Shown: positions 1 to 11,171, counted from the stretch's first letter. The stretch is 20,419 nucleotides of DNA from Apostichopus californicus (GCA_020650975.1 JAIPMN010011875.1:1-20419); one strand, 5' to 3'. A program made the numbers and translations. The notes: generated by a model not told the origin, from the letters alone.

Positions 1-207
1 ACCATATGCATATCTCAGGAAATTGTCTATGCTATGGTAGGTACAGCTAGGTGGGCTCTCTCCATGGGGATAATATTTGTATCTCTAGAATCTCTAATTA
101 TTTTGTCACAATGCTCCAAATGCCATTTATGCTAATTTGGGCGCTTTAACGTGAACAGACCCATATACATATATATACATATAGTGGGTGACCTTTTCCT
201 ACTCTTG

Positions 208-502
208 CTCTAGACCAGTGGTTCTCAAACTTGTTTAGACGAATATAGGAATTAAAAAACAGCCTACATTTCCTACAAGATGATGAATTTTCTCTCAACA
301 ATAGTTATTTTTTTCCCCTCCATACCACCTGGATGCCTTGTTGTGCCCTAAATCGCTGCAGTGTTGTGTCGTAATGGTCAGGGACCCCCAAATCAGTGCC
401 AACGCCCCCTACTCCCTGTGTACCCTGTAGCGCCCCCCCCCTGAGACTGCCCAACGCACCCAGTGGGCGGCAGGGACCACTTTGAGAAGCCCTGCCCTAG
501 AC
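208..502. mobile_element. Non-autonomous hAT-like element (MITE), 279 bp, with target-site duplication
   Basis: The element proper is 216-494. It starts CAGTGGTTCTCAAAC and ends with the inverted counterpart (reverse complement CAGGGCTTCTCAAAG), 12 of 15 matching. The flanks are 8-bp duplications differing at one base: CTCTAGAC (208-215) and CCCTAGAC (495-502). An 8-bp duplication with CAG ends is the hAT superfamily signature, and CAGTGGTTCTCAAAC-type ends are common in animal hAT elements. There is no coding capacity; the interior has C-rich runs around 430-440. Confidence 0.85.
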
Positions 503-2291
503 ATTGCATTCCTACATAGGCTTTATTTTTATAATACAACTCTGGGTGGTATACTGTACCTCTTTCATTATCCTGATGACAAGCGTTAAAGTCACATACT
601 GGAGATCTGCTCGATCTGCTGTTGCAGGATGCAGAGTAACAACCAACTCACAAGGGCAGCCACTACACAAAAGAAAAACCAAGAAAGAGTTATATGTATA
701 ATAATTCCAGTTCCAATTTCCCGATAGGGAGCCGTCATTGGGACTGCCGTCTGCAAACTAAACGAAGTCGATCGAAGAAGTTTAGCTCGCAGCCCATAAC
801 CTTTATTTGAACCCCTAAAATGTAACACAAGAGTCACTGGGAAAACTCTGTGAGTCTAGTGTGACAAGTTAAATATACCCTATACGTTTGTATAGCACAA
901 CTGGTTTTTGTGAGAAACCTATGTTGTAAGAAAATAGACAAGCTGAAAACATAACATTACACAATGGAATATGAATAACTTGTTTAATGTGCCTTATCTC
1001 GTCCAGAACCTTCCAAAACATACAAACACAGGTAAAATACAAGAACAACCCAAATACCCAATGTAATGAACATATAAGCAACCTCGAAGTCTAAAAACCA
1101 ACCAACTCTCACCAGACTTAGACACGCTACTATGGTGACCGTGTCAAAGGTCACTATAAGGGTGAATGCAAAAAAAGCAGGAACCTATACAGCTTGTCAA
1201 CTTTAACAACTACAGTTGGAATTCATCACTGGCCACTGGGTTACCTTTGTTTATATGAAGAAATGAATATATCTGTTACAGAGCAATTAGAATTCATAAA
1301 CAATGGACTAGTGTAGCATAAACAATTAGGTCAATTAGGGCAGAGGCTTGAACTGATGTCAAGAACTGTGTAAAGAAAAACTTCAAAAAACATTAAAAGT
1401 GAAAATCTTCACAACAGAAATAGTACAGCAAGACGATCCTCTTCAACTTGCCAATTTTGTAGGACTATGACATACTTGCAGAAAGTTTCTGCCAAACTCC
1501 CATCCTTTAATATAAATAATCAAGCAAAAACGAGGAATTACATAATCATCAAACAAACTAGGAGAAAAACAGACTTATACTAATAATGCTTTGCCCTGAT
1601 ATTAATAATCATAAAAAAAAGTAAAGAAAATGAAGTTTATTGGTGAAAGTGATGAAATGCTAATTATTGTGACTTACTTTTTTCTTTTGACTTCAATTTC
1701 ATGGATAAAGATTTCTTGTAGTAGTTCAAGTTCTTGCTGAAAAATACTAAGGAAAGCAAAAACAAGCCCAGCGTTATTTATAAATCTCCCTGGAAGTTTC
1801 TTAACTTACAACACTAAACAGTCGCATGTGCTCATTATGGGAGGTCATAACAAGGCAAAGAAAACTGACATGGAAATGGTTAGGTGCTGCAGGAAATGCT
1901 TACTCCAAAAGTAAACCTGAGTGTAAACTTGGTCGTGTTTATGACAACTGTTTGAAAAGGTGTCAGAAAGCTCAAAAAGTTGCTGTACGTCACTTTTGAT
2001 TTGCTAGACAATCTGGAAGATCATTTGTGCTGAGAAACAGTTGATTGCTCTTGGAAGCCACCATAGTTTAAAAAATCAGGGCAAGAACCCACAACCATGG
2101 TTCCCAAAAGCCCTGATTCATTGCCTCTATTAAATGCCATCTCATTTTCATCAGCAGAATGTGACATGTAATAAGGAATAAAACATTAGGCACCCAGCCT
2201 AACCCTACCAACCAAAGTTGTATCAAATAATTCTTTGAATAACTTGATTCGGAAAAAGAAAATACAGTTTCCAGCCCGCTACATGCATATA
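503..2291. other. AT-rich stretch without a convincing gene
   Basis: No long open frame and no recognisable protein. Its only coding-like feature is the small exon candidate on the minus strand at 1678-1736, and another strong acceptor with a short open run to a stop at 834-942. Minus-strand AATAAA occurs at 802-807. Confidence 0.5.
1678..1736 (-). other. Possible 59-base exon of an unrecognised minus-strand gene
   Basis: It is bounded by a strong acceptor (TATTTTTCAG|) and a strong donor (|GTAAGTC). In one frame it reads QELELLQEIFIHEIEVKRK, a charged amphipathic helix; a second frame is also open, so the frame is not settled. Short segments that splice-match by chance are expected in 20 kb, so this is a lead only. 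Confidence 0.15.
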
Positions 2292-2319
2292 CAGTACCGC
2301 CAATAAGTAACTTGGTAAA
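2292..2319 (+). repeat. Left terminal inverted repeat of the mariner-like element
   Basis: 28 bases, 27 identical to the reverse complement of 3856-3883; preceded by TA. Confidence 0.9.
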
Positions 2320-3600
2320 CCGCGCTCTTTTTTTGCGCTCAGTGCATTTAACCGTTTCTATCTTTTGTTAAAACCCGCATTTAAATGCATTTAAGTGCGG
2401 GTAATTGCGGGGAACTGTTTATCAGAGCGCAGATTCCGTCGGAAGGCTTCCCTAACTCTATTCATGCCCGCTAGAAGTGTGAAGTTCATTGTTACCGTCA
2501 GACGGTCAATGGCTGTAATCCTACTTAATTCCTTCCAATCCGGTAACAAAAGAATATCGATCGTCCCTGCTGGTAGAAGGAAGACCAAAGGTTTATACTC
2601 GGTGTTAAGCATGTATCTTAAACTGTTTAAATTCAACATACAATACAAATGTACGCGCAAAAATATGTGCGCAAAATAGTTGACCATTAAAACCCAAAAA
2701 AAAGGAATTCACATTTTACCTGTACGAGGAAAATCATTGGTACAGCAGGCTGTCGTCTGATGATTTGCATGCTACAGTATTGTATAACATTCTTACAATG
2801 TGCGTGAAACACTTGTTCTTAGTTGAACTTGGCAACTCGCCAAGAAACGATTGTCAGTGGAACGTCTATACATAGCGAAACAGCGAGCAATATCCAATTC
2901 ACCGAGTCTTGTCTCGTATTCGTAAGCCTATGAACAGTACTCTATAAATCAGTGCAACGTTTCCTAGCCTACAGTAATGTGCCTAAAGTCCACACAAAAC
3001 ATGAGGCCTGATGTTACTACTAAAAATGATAAGTTACCCCGAATTTCCCGAAAGGATAAAACACGAAGTTTCCTTCTTGCTTTTTATTACTTCTGGTAAC
3101 CAGAACATATCGGGGAATAAAATAAACACGTATAAGAAAGGTTTTCCCCTTCAACACGAAACTATTCTCGTTTAAAACAAGTTTTACTCGCGCAGCACAG
3201 TACCATTCATAATTTGCATATTACACCAAATTTACACTCGGCGTCCAGATGGCAGGAAAATGTAACATCATGTTCAATTTGTTGTGTCGTTCCCACGGTG
3301 CGATGAACTTGTCAAGTTCGAATGTCGATGACCTACTTATGTTCTGTTACCAATGTCAGTGGGAATTATGTGTGTAAAAACTCGTGTTTTTCCACGTGTC
3401 ATATATACATAGAAGTTTTACGTAAGCGGTGCGAATTTCGGGGAGGCTCGTTGATTGTGAGTAAGCACTTATCTAAGCATCAGTATTTGTGAAAAATATC
3501 GTAAGGTTTTTCAGATATTCTCTTTGAATGTCCCCTCCATATATCTCTCTTTCTCCGTCCACTCAAAGCTCGACATTTACGCTAATTCTGTTAGGGGGAA

Positions 3601-3680
3601 ATTATCGTAAATATCGAAATATCGCGATAACTTTTGAACTATTTATCGTGACGGTAAAAAGCAAATATCGCCCAGCACTA
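3601..3680 (-). repeat. Fragment of a TGCTGGGCGATAT-type dispersed repeat
   Basis: Read on the minus strand it opens TAGTGCTGGGCGATATTTGC and contains several TATCG/CGATA words and a CGATAT palindrome-rich body. Ends of the form GTGCTGGGCGATAT are familiar from MITEs of many animals. Only one end is seen, nested inside the mariner-like element. Confidence 0.45.
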
Positions 3681-3750
3681 CCTCCACACTATGAATAGCG
3701 TTGTATCGATCGGTTCACTCCCATTGTGTCGGTGGTGAATAGCGAGCACG

Positions 3751-3809
3751 GGGAATTTGCGTTCCTTTATTTGGAGTGCGGGGAAAGTAGCGTTCCTTTA
3801 TTTGGAGCG
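3751..3809 (+). repeat. Tandem pair of about 30 bases
   Basis: GGGAA...GCGTTCCTTTATTTGGAG occurs at 3751-3776 and again at 3781-3807, differing by one inserted base and a few substitutions. Confidence 0.75.
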
Positions 3810-3855
3810 AGGTTAATTACAGTTAAGCTGCGTTTTGCGCTGAATCGCGCTAATC

Positions 3856-3883
3856 TTTACCAAGTTACTTATTGGCGTTACTG
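3856..3883 (-). repeat. Right terminal inverted repeat of the mariner-like element
   Basis: Mirror of 2292-2319, with a single difference (C/A at the sixth base of the repeat); followed by TA. Confidence 0.9.
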
Positions 3884-3960
3884 TATTATATCCCAACGGC
3901 ACAAAGTCATGGTGATTTTCTTTTTTTTAGCGATGTTTATATTCATTATCCTTATACTAT

Positions 3961-4440
3961 AGGCCTATAAATTGGTCAGTTCATTCATTGGATTAAAGGT
4001 TACTTGTTAGGCCTTGAAAAGATAAGCCTAGGCTCTAGCCATACACTTTGTAATTGTATGTCTTGACTATCTAGGTTATGGGATCATTAGGGTTAGCATA
4101 GGTCTAGTATAATGTTGTTGTGACTATCTAGGCGATACATAATTATGTTAGCCTAGCCTAATTTTAGAACAAAATTAGGCCTAGGCTATAGTAGTAATGT
4201 ATGTCACAATTGGTCTTCTGGATTGGTCTTATTTCAGCCTTCAGGTTAGACCTGGCCTTTATGGTTAGGTTTCAAAATGCGCCTGTTACGCCTAACACTA
4301 CTGAAGTGCACAGTAATAGTTGCTACGTTAATAATGACGGTAAGGAAATACATAATAATTAACAATAACACAGGCCTTGGCTAGTATAGGCCTAGCCTAA
4401 GTTAGGCTAACGTTACACTTAAACTAGTAGTAAAGCAACA
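3961..4440. repeat. Cluster of TAGGCCTA / CTAGGC-type motifs
   Basis: The words GCCTAGGCT, TAGGCCTAG, TAGCCTAGCC, TTAGGCCTAGG and TATAGGCCTAGCC recur about ten times on both strands. No unit length or order is regular, so it is not a clean satellite. Similar low-complexity DNA is frequent in echinoderm genomes. No gene is visible here. Confidence 0.5.
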
Positions 4441-5024
4441 GGAACCACCGGTTGTGTTTTCAAGTCAACTGAAACCCTATGCCACAAAGAAATGATCTCC
4501 CATATACTCCTTTAAAAATTCATTATAAAATTCACGGTTCGTAGGATCTACAATGATTACATCGAAGTAAAAAGACAAACCCATCAATGCTCGCTTCGGT
4601 GCTATCTGAGCTCAAGGAGGCTGCCATTTTGAGGACGATTTCGTCATCACATTTCGTAATAGTATGCACCTAACTACCAAAAGAGCTGTATCTTTCGTGA
4701 TGACTGTAGTGTAGTTTGGGCATGGGGCGGACAGGAAGTTCTTAAAATCTCTCTGGTCCGAGTTTATAAAAACGGACCGAAAAAGATGGGCTCCAGCAGG
4801 TCAATCACGTGCCATCCAAGCACTACAAATATTGTGTTTCAGTTCTAATAGGTTGAATACAGCTACATGGTGAGAAAGATATTGATAATTTGTGATGTAA
4901 CATTGTTATCAAGTGGAGAAGGGAGCCTTAAAAACTCAGAGGTGACTCAAGTGAAAATTGATATTTGCACCACCTTTATATCTCGAAATGTTTACTCTTT
5001 TAGCAAGAAAATTATACTTTCTTG
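4441..5024. other. Stretch without recognisable gene or repeat
   Basis: Frames are short, the longest being the 101-codon run at 4867-5172, which crosses into the repeat at 5025 and shows no domain or codon pattern of a real gene. Confidence 0.45.
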
Positions 5025-5125
5025 CATGGCCGCAGATCCTGATGGGGACAGCGGGACGCGTCCCCACCAACTTTTTCAGTGGTGGGAACACGATATACTG
5101 TGTCCCCACCAATTTGTTTTGACCA
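5025..5125 (+). repeat. GC-rich repeat fragment related to the intron 1 element
   Basis: It starts CATGGCCGCAGATCCTG, 14 of 17 matching CATGGGCGGCGATCCTG at 17967. It then runs into GGGGACAGCGGGACGCGTCCCC and two copies of GTCCCCACCAA (5058-5070 and 5102-5112). No opposite end or target duplication was found, so it is taken as a truncated old copy. Confidence 0.45.
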
Positions 5126-5129
5126 AACG

Positions 5130-6135
5130 CTGCATTTCAATTTCCCCTGTATTGAACTTTGGCGCAGTTTGATCCAGCATTGTGCAAATGACATTCCTTT
5201 TAGATGGACAGTGTAAGACATTCCTTAGAAGAGATAAATATTCCACACCGTCTTATAGTTGGAAACAACATCATTTCAATAACACCTTGTCCCTTGTAAT
5301 CTGTTTTGACTGGCTAAACCTTCTAGTCTTCCAGGGAGTAAATCACAGACAAATGCGTCTTTAAATATTTTACTTTCGTGTTATAATATTTTGGTTGATT
5401 TATCCTTGTAATCTGATACATATTTTAGAACGTTCACTTAGCCACAAGCAAAGTTCTCTGTATTAAATCATTTCATTAAAGTAAAATTTTGTTTTTTGGT
5501 TTGTAATAAATATTATTTTCCACTGTGGATAACTGAATAAAATGTTATAAAGAATAACAAAACATCAATTTGATGTGATGACATCATTCAGCCTACTGTT
5601 GCCAGATGCATTCACACACTAGCATCTTCTTATCTCACCATACAAAATGCATGCGAGAATGTGGGTTTTTGACTATATACAAATAAAAATTCAGACTTGT
5701 TTTGTTTAGCAACCAACTTCATTCATTGGAATAACAACAAAGTAACCGCCGTGACATAAATATTGCTTATTTATTGAAATGAAAAGCAGAATAAGACATA
5801 AAAGAGAAAAGAAAATCCCTGCAAGCAACTCAACTTTCAAACTCCAGCGTGATAAGTCAAACCTTTGATTAACGAAAGATAAACATACAACCATGTAGCC
5901 TACGTTCATTGCTATTGGCGATGATACATCCCTATTGACATAAGCAAACGTCTATCGTAGGTCAGCAGAAAGAAAACAAAAATAATAACAAGAACAAGCA
6001 AGTATGGGAGAATTTCTTCAAATGCGATATGTTTATTACCATCTAGTAATTTTTAAGCAAATTCACATTATTCGGCTGGTTTTGAAAACGAAACAGTTGT
6101 ACTACTGCAGTTAAATACTAGAGTACCAATGGTGT
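5130..6135. other. AT-rich stretch with nothing recognisable
   Basis: No frame longer than about 70 codons, no splice-bounded coding segment and no repeat that I can identify on either strand. Confidence 0.45.
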
Positions 6136-6140
6136 AGGTA

Positions 6141-6166
6141 TACCACCTGTGACGTCACAGGTGGTA
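6141..6166. promoter_or_regulatory. Perfect 26-bp palindrome centred on a CRE core
   Basis: Arms TACCACCTGTGAC / GTCACAGGTGGTA are exact reverse complements with no spacer. The centre is TGACGTCA (6150-6157), the ATF/CREB full site, flanked on both sides by CACCTG/CAGGTG E-boxes. Presence is certain; a regulatory function is only inferred and no gene starts nearby. Confidence 0.4.
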
Positions 6167-6420
6167 CGGGCACAGGATTTCAAAGGTTGACGGGGAGGAG
6201 GGAGGGGATGGGGCGGTTTACATTCCGCCATTGATTTTGGTAGGGGCATGAACCTTTAATGAACGGACTGCCCTGCAGAAAACAAAATCAAAGTTAAAGA
6301 CGTCAAATGGTACATTTTAAGTCATATTTAGACTTTCAATTAAGTCTCTAATGAGCTGAGCTATTGAATATTTTAAATCATCCCATGATTTAACATTCCT
6401 CACCGACTGAAGATGGAGGT

Positions 6421-6477
6421 GGGGGTCTTGCCCAACTCCCCCTCCCCCCCCCCCCACCTCCCTTGCGCACGCCACTG
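6421..6477 (-). mobile_element. Solo end of a hAT-like element with a C run
   Basis: On the minus strand it opens CAGTGGCGTGCGCAAGGGAG and runs into a homopolymer (12 C on plus at 6444-6455). CAGTGGCGT openings are typical of hAT MITEs. No matching opposite end is found within the preceding or following few hundred bases. Confidence 0.4.
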
Positions 6478-6479
6478 CA

Positions 6480-7100
6480 CACCATGCACGAACAGTGTAT
6501 GTACCGTACCGTATGGATCGTTGGTGAGTTTGTGAAAGGCCGGCTGGTGATAAGACATTTCTACATAACAGCTGGACAATGCTCATATCGAACTGTCCGA
6601 TTCTTTAGATCGATACACAGTTCATTCATGTTTGCCACGCGGATGAAATAAAAAAAAATCACGGTGGCTCGTAAGATCCATTTCGTTTTCACCCCTGCTC
6701 TATGGCTACTTCGATCCATATTTGGGTCTCATCAGCCAGACGCAATTATCTCGACAAGTCGACAACTGTCGATTTATTTCTTAGCAAATTTTTGACAAAT
6801 ATCTACAATATGATTTCAATAAGAGCTTCACATTTCTTCAGTGTCGTCGACATAAAATAAATCGCTTATAACGAAGAGAATTAAAGAAGACTTTAGATAT
6901 AACTTTAGACTTGCTATGTCACAGACCAAGAAGAAAGAAACTATTCAGTGCTAAGAATATATGGTTTTTCAAGATAATCACCTTTAAAATATGTTAAATC
7001 GAGGCTACAATGCTCCTTTGAGGTTAATTTGGGTGATCACATCGTCTGCGCTGCGTATAGGCCTAAATGTTAATGTTACTCCATTGTATTATCCATTCTA
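6480..7100. other. Stretch without recognisable gene
   Basis: AT-rich, short frames only; nothing I can assign on either strand. Confidence 0.4.
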
Positions 7101-7105
7101 AAAAC

Positions 7106-7350
7106 CAAGGGCGTAGGAACCGGGGGGCTGGGGGCGCCAGCCCCCCCAGTGAAAAATATGGGGGAGCGGAAGTATCATTCCGCCCCCCGCTTCGCAAGTC
7201 AGAAAACCCCTTTTTCATTTCCAAATGAGAAAAAAATCTCATTTGGAGCACCAAATTGCATCTAAGTCCAGGTGAAAATGCAAAATTATTTACAAAATGG
7301 AGTGGGTGTTGAAGTGTGCTATATTTCACCAAATTGCATCTGAGGCCACC
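7106..7350 (+). repeat. GC-rich dispersed repeat with two hairpins and a duplicated internal motif
   Basis: It opens CAAGGGCGTAGGAAC and passes at once into a perfect 10-bp GC hairpin (7122-7131 with 7137-7146). A second perfect hairpin has arms CCAAATGAGA (7221-7230) and TCTCATTTGG (7237-7246). The word CACCAAATTGCATCT occurs at 7249-7263 and 7327-7341, and again with one change at 20107-20121 in another element. This shared word links the two elements as one family or as relatives. No coding potential. Confidence 0.6.
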
Positions 7351-8915
7351 TAAGTAGTCCAGTCATTTTAAATATAACCTCTGATGTTTAAAGTGGTCAT
7401 CTCTTTAATATTATAGATTATCTCACCCCCATTTTAAATGAGATTTACTCGGGCTGCAAACAGTTTCAACCAAATTGGTGTGAACTGATTTACATGTCAA
7501 ATAACAATCAGTCAGTTACATATTATACAAACTATTAATGGGATTATACAACATGAATCAATTTTAATTAATCACCTTATTCCTAGATTTCAGAAATGAG
7601 TGGTTAACGAAAAATTCTCAATAAACTGATCAAAATAATAAGTAAAATGTCATTGATAGAATAAATTCCGTAACTAATCCATGCATGATAAGTAATTATT
7701 GGCTTGTTATCAACCTTCGGTAGTTTGGTTTCCGTGCCCAGGTTCTTTCCTGGGTGACTTTTCTTAAAAAGTATCCCCGGTATTCAATCATGGGAGAATG
7801 ATCGACAAATAGATTTGACTGTAACTTGATAACTCACTTTAAATAATTAAATAATGAATAAGGCAGATTTTAGTCTTGATATGTTATAATACAAAGAAAA
7901 CAGACAACTTTGAGTCCAATAATGTTTTTGTAGCTATTCCAAGTATTTTTCAAGGTATGAATCGTTAAGTATACTTAATTTCTGGAATATTCGTTTAGGC
8001 TAACTTGATGGTGACGTCGGCTCCTCATTGCAGTTCTTATAGTTAATGTTAATCCGTTGTTTTTGAGGTCAACCAAAATATGTTCGTTAAACTTCATATA
8101 AGCAACAGAGCACCCTTGGATGGCATTCAACACCATTTGTCTTTAACAAATTTGTAATAAATTATAAACATGTCATTTGAGACCATATAATCTTAATTTT
8201 TCCCATTGAGTGTTGTAGTGCAACCGAGGAACTAGTCTGATGGGATGTGTACTAAACTAAAATGTCCAGTCACTTAAACTAGTAAACCTCAACTGTTTAA
8301 AGGGTCATTCCAAAACAATAAAATAAGTAAATGTGCTCTAGGAATACAACCCTAGCAAGACTGAGAGCAGTGGTTGTACAAAGTTAATTTTGTTCCTGAA
8401 GTTGTCAAAACACAATACGGGGTATGTTTTGTGAATCTTACACAAATTTCTAAAGAATCTCTCAGTTTCCGAAACTACCTACTATTCGGTATAAGAATTT
8501 GCTTCAACACTGTGGCTTAGAATGGGACCATATTGACACTGGTATACTTTGGTTTTCTTGCAAAAGTGGTATAGATTGAATTCTATGTATATTAAAATGT
8601 TATCTCATGGTCTTGCCGGATTGTATGTCTCTGGTATTGCAACGAATATAGTGCTTGTTTTGGTGTAGGTTGTGTTAATCTTTACAAACACATTTATGTC
8701 AAACAATGAGTTTAATTAAGTTCCTGCAAACCCTTGTGAACCGCATGACTGTTTGAATGTGTTGCTTGGCTTACCACAAATAACCCATTACTATAAAATC
8801 CATTCCACCATTTAAAAAAAAACGGCTTTTAAGGAATTTAATGGCGCTAGTTTGAAACAGGGTGTTTTTAATATAAAAAATTATATGGCTCTTAAAGGCA
8901 TCCGTAGATTAACTT
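7351..8915. other. AT-rich stretch with nothing recognisable
   Basis: No frame worth reporting, no RNA gene and no clear repeat seen on either strand. Confidence 0.4.
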
Positions 8916-8918
8916 TAA

Positions 8919-9230
8919 GGAGAACAGCGCGTCATCAGGCCACGTATTCAGTGGACGGTGGCTGCAAACATGCCGGTCGCAGAGATGTCACCACCTCTGG
9001 CCAAAGGCAAGAATTCACGCACGCCACCTAGTACGCTTCTGGTCGATTTGACCGACCCTCTGCGCATCCTCCCGGGTTCTTTTGCGACAACAAGGGAGAC
9101 ATGGTACGGGATCCTAGGCCACAAAAAGTACCATACCTACAGCCAAAGGTATTATCGCCAGAGGCCTGTCTTGAACCCTAGCCACGATTTACACGACCGA
9201 CGAGGAATGAGTCTTTCGTCACCCTCTTAA
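8919..9230 (+). other. Unassigned open frame in a GC-richer island
   Basis: 104 codons are open between stops, with possible ATG starts at 8970 and 8985. The composition is visibly richer in G and C than the flanks, as is also true of the collagen exons. The product includes STLLVDLTDPLRILPGS, TRETWYGILGHKKYHTYSQR and a basic, Tyr- and Arg-rich tail. I recognise no domain. It might be a single exon of an unseen gene, a retrocopy, or a piece of a repeat. Other frames are also partly open, so coding status is unproved. Confidence 0.2.
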
Positions 9231-9340
9231 CAGCATCGGCCATCACATCAGCTAGTAAATTATATGGTTGAATTAATAAATCAAGACTTCAGCGTCGACT
9301 ACTGAAAGAGAAAAAGAAATTTTAAACGTGTATAACCAAC

Positions 9341-9409
9341 CATTGATGGAGTCGAACTCACTTCATCAGGTTACCAGTCCACTGCTCTACCCTCTGAGCC
9401 ATTTGACAA
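9341..9409 (-). repeat. tRNA-like sequence (degenerate; anticodon loop resembling tRNA-Thr GGT)
   Basis: On the minus strand an A box (TGGCTCAGAGGGTAGAGC) and a B box (GAGTTCGACTCC) are correctly ordered and spaced, with a loop CTGGTAA between them. The acceptor and T stems do not pair, so it is a tRNA pseudogene or tRNA-derived SINE head and not a working tRNA. Confidence 0.4.
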
Positions 9410-9414
9410 GTTAA

Positions 9415-11165
9415 CTTTTAACGAGCTTAAATTGGTATTATTGGTTGGATACAATCTATTGGTAACAGTGAATGACACTGCCTTCAACGAAATCTCTATT
9501 CATCCTGTTTCACTCTCATTAGAACAACGGATCTGAATATCTTTATTTACAAGAAGCTCACGCTTTTCTTTGTTTACATTGCAGCAAGCAGTAAGAATGT
9601 CGTTTCCTTTCAAGACGTAAATTATACAGTAGGCTTATGCCCCGATACTATCGATGACTTCGAAGCAAGCAGTAAAAGAAAAACGGATTCCGTGAAATCT
9701 TCTTATTCACAAAAGGATACTTAAGATTATGCTCTCAAGAGAGGTCTTGCTGTAAGTTGTCACCCTTTACAACTATATTTTATGCAGACGATCATGAACT
9801 GGGATTAAGCCTGAAATTTCAATCTAGAATAGTTTTCGACTATTTATATGTTGCACAGCACATTAATGTTATATATTTATTCACAGTACTACATGATATT
9901 TGACACAAGTCATCAATTCAGTCATAAGCTCGAGGGGGAATGATCACCCCCACCACCTACCCCCCCCCCTCCTACCACCCCTCGCCAGATATATACCTGG
10001 TTGTACCCCTGTTAATAGCAGTGAGATACAGGCTCGATTCAGAGCTACAACATGCATGCGCGTAATTGAAACCATATAGCATATTATTCTGGATGGATTC
10101 TTTGATAATTTGAAATACATGATTTTTACCTTAAAAAGAAAAGAAAAGAAAGGTTAAAAGACATTACTTTGGAGATACTTAAAGAAATAATAATGGCATA
10201 GTGTATACAGAATGTATTATTAAATTAAGCTTAACTATAACTTATAATATATTGGAGAAGTTATAAACGAATTTAAAAGGGCAAATACAAGTTTGTCAGG
10301 GGGGGGGGGGTGGTATTAGCATGTGACCAATATTGAAAGAAAAACAAACAAGCGATGAAATGTTTGATAACCGTTATAATTATTCAAATGTGTAACGGTA
10401 TAAGTTGGTTCCAAACCGACAATAGCAGTGTTTCTAGGTATAGGGTCTGCATGCGGCAGAGAAAAATGTGAGAGGGTGATGGGGGTGGGTGGGAGGGGAG
10501 GGTTATTTCGCAAGTAACTTTGTAGTTGAATAAATGCTATTTTTTATGTACAAAGTTAGCATCATTCGGTGTTTTAAGTCCTTTTTTAGCAGTGTTCTGG
10601 AATTAAATGCTAATATACAAAGTGTTTAGTCCTTGAAAATGAAAGAGAAAGTGTTTGTGACCCAACACGGTAGAAATCTATCACTGCATGCTATACTAAA
10701 TATGTTTTAATGGTATCCGTCATGTTCACGTCAAACAGACAATCTCCTACGCTACATGTATTATAGGAAACCTTCTAGTTTTACTCACTCTAGTCTGGTA
10801 TGTAGTATTTTTTGCAGTCCCTGGGAATTGTCGGCATACCGGTAAATAATAGTTATTAAAAGTATATAAAAATATTATTGAAGTTGATCAAAACTAAAGA
10901 GAACTTACAAATGCAACGTCTTAGCACTCAATTTGCTAATTGGCTAACGATCATTAGAAAAAGACAGACATTTGTGACTATAGTTTGATTTTTTCCCCCC
11001 CCAGATGATCATGTATCTAATGTTTACCATGTACACATAGTCCTATACCTTATAATATACACTATAGCCTATATAAGTCATTAACTTGACTATAATCATA
11101 ATAATGAATAAAACATTTTGTTGATATTTTTCTAAATTTGAAAACTTATCTAGGCAAACCAATGG
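9415..11165. other. Stretch without a gene; homopolymer and G-rich tracts only
   Basis: Contains a C-rich tract at 9948-9980, a run of GAAAA units at 10135-10152, an 11-base G run near 10300-10312, and a GGGT/GGGA-rich tract at 10472-10503. Frames here are short and follow these tracts. Confidence 0.4.
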
Positions 11166-11171
11166 ACTCAT

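Larger units (their letters stand above)
2292..3883. mobile_element. Non-autonomous Tc1/mariner-like element, 1592 bp
   Basis: The ends are 28-bp inverted repeats (2292-2319 and 3856-3883) matching at 27 positions. They begin CAGTACCGCC or CAGTAACGCC and end ACTTGGTAAA. Each end is flanked by TA (2290-2291 and 3884-3885), the Tc1/mariner target duplication, and CAGT is the usual start in that superfamily. Beyond 28 bases both arms continue with weakly similar GCGC-containing sequence. No transposase or DDE/D frame is present: the longest frames inside are under 100 codons and do not resemble one. It carries an older repeat (3601-3680) and a 30-bp tandem pair (3751-3809). Confidence 0.87.

Noticed and set aside
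9341-9409. Functional tRNA-Thr gene
   Set aside because: A and B boxes are present but acceptor and T stems cannot pair.
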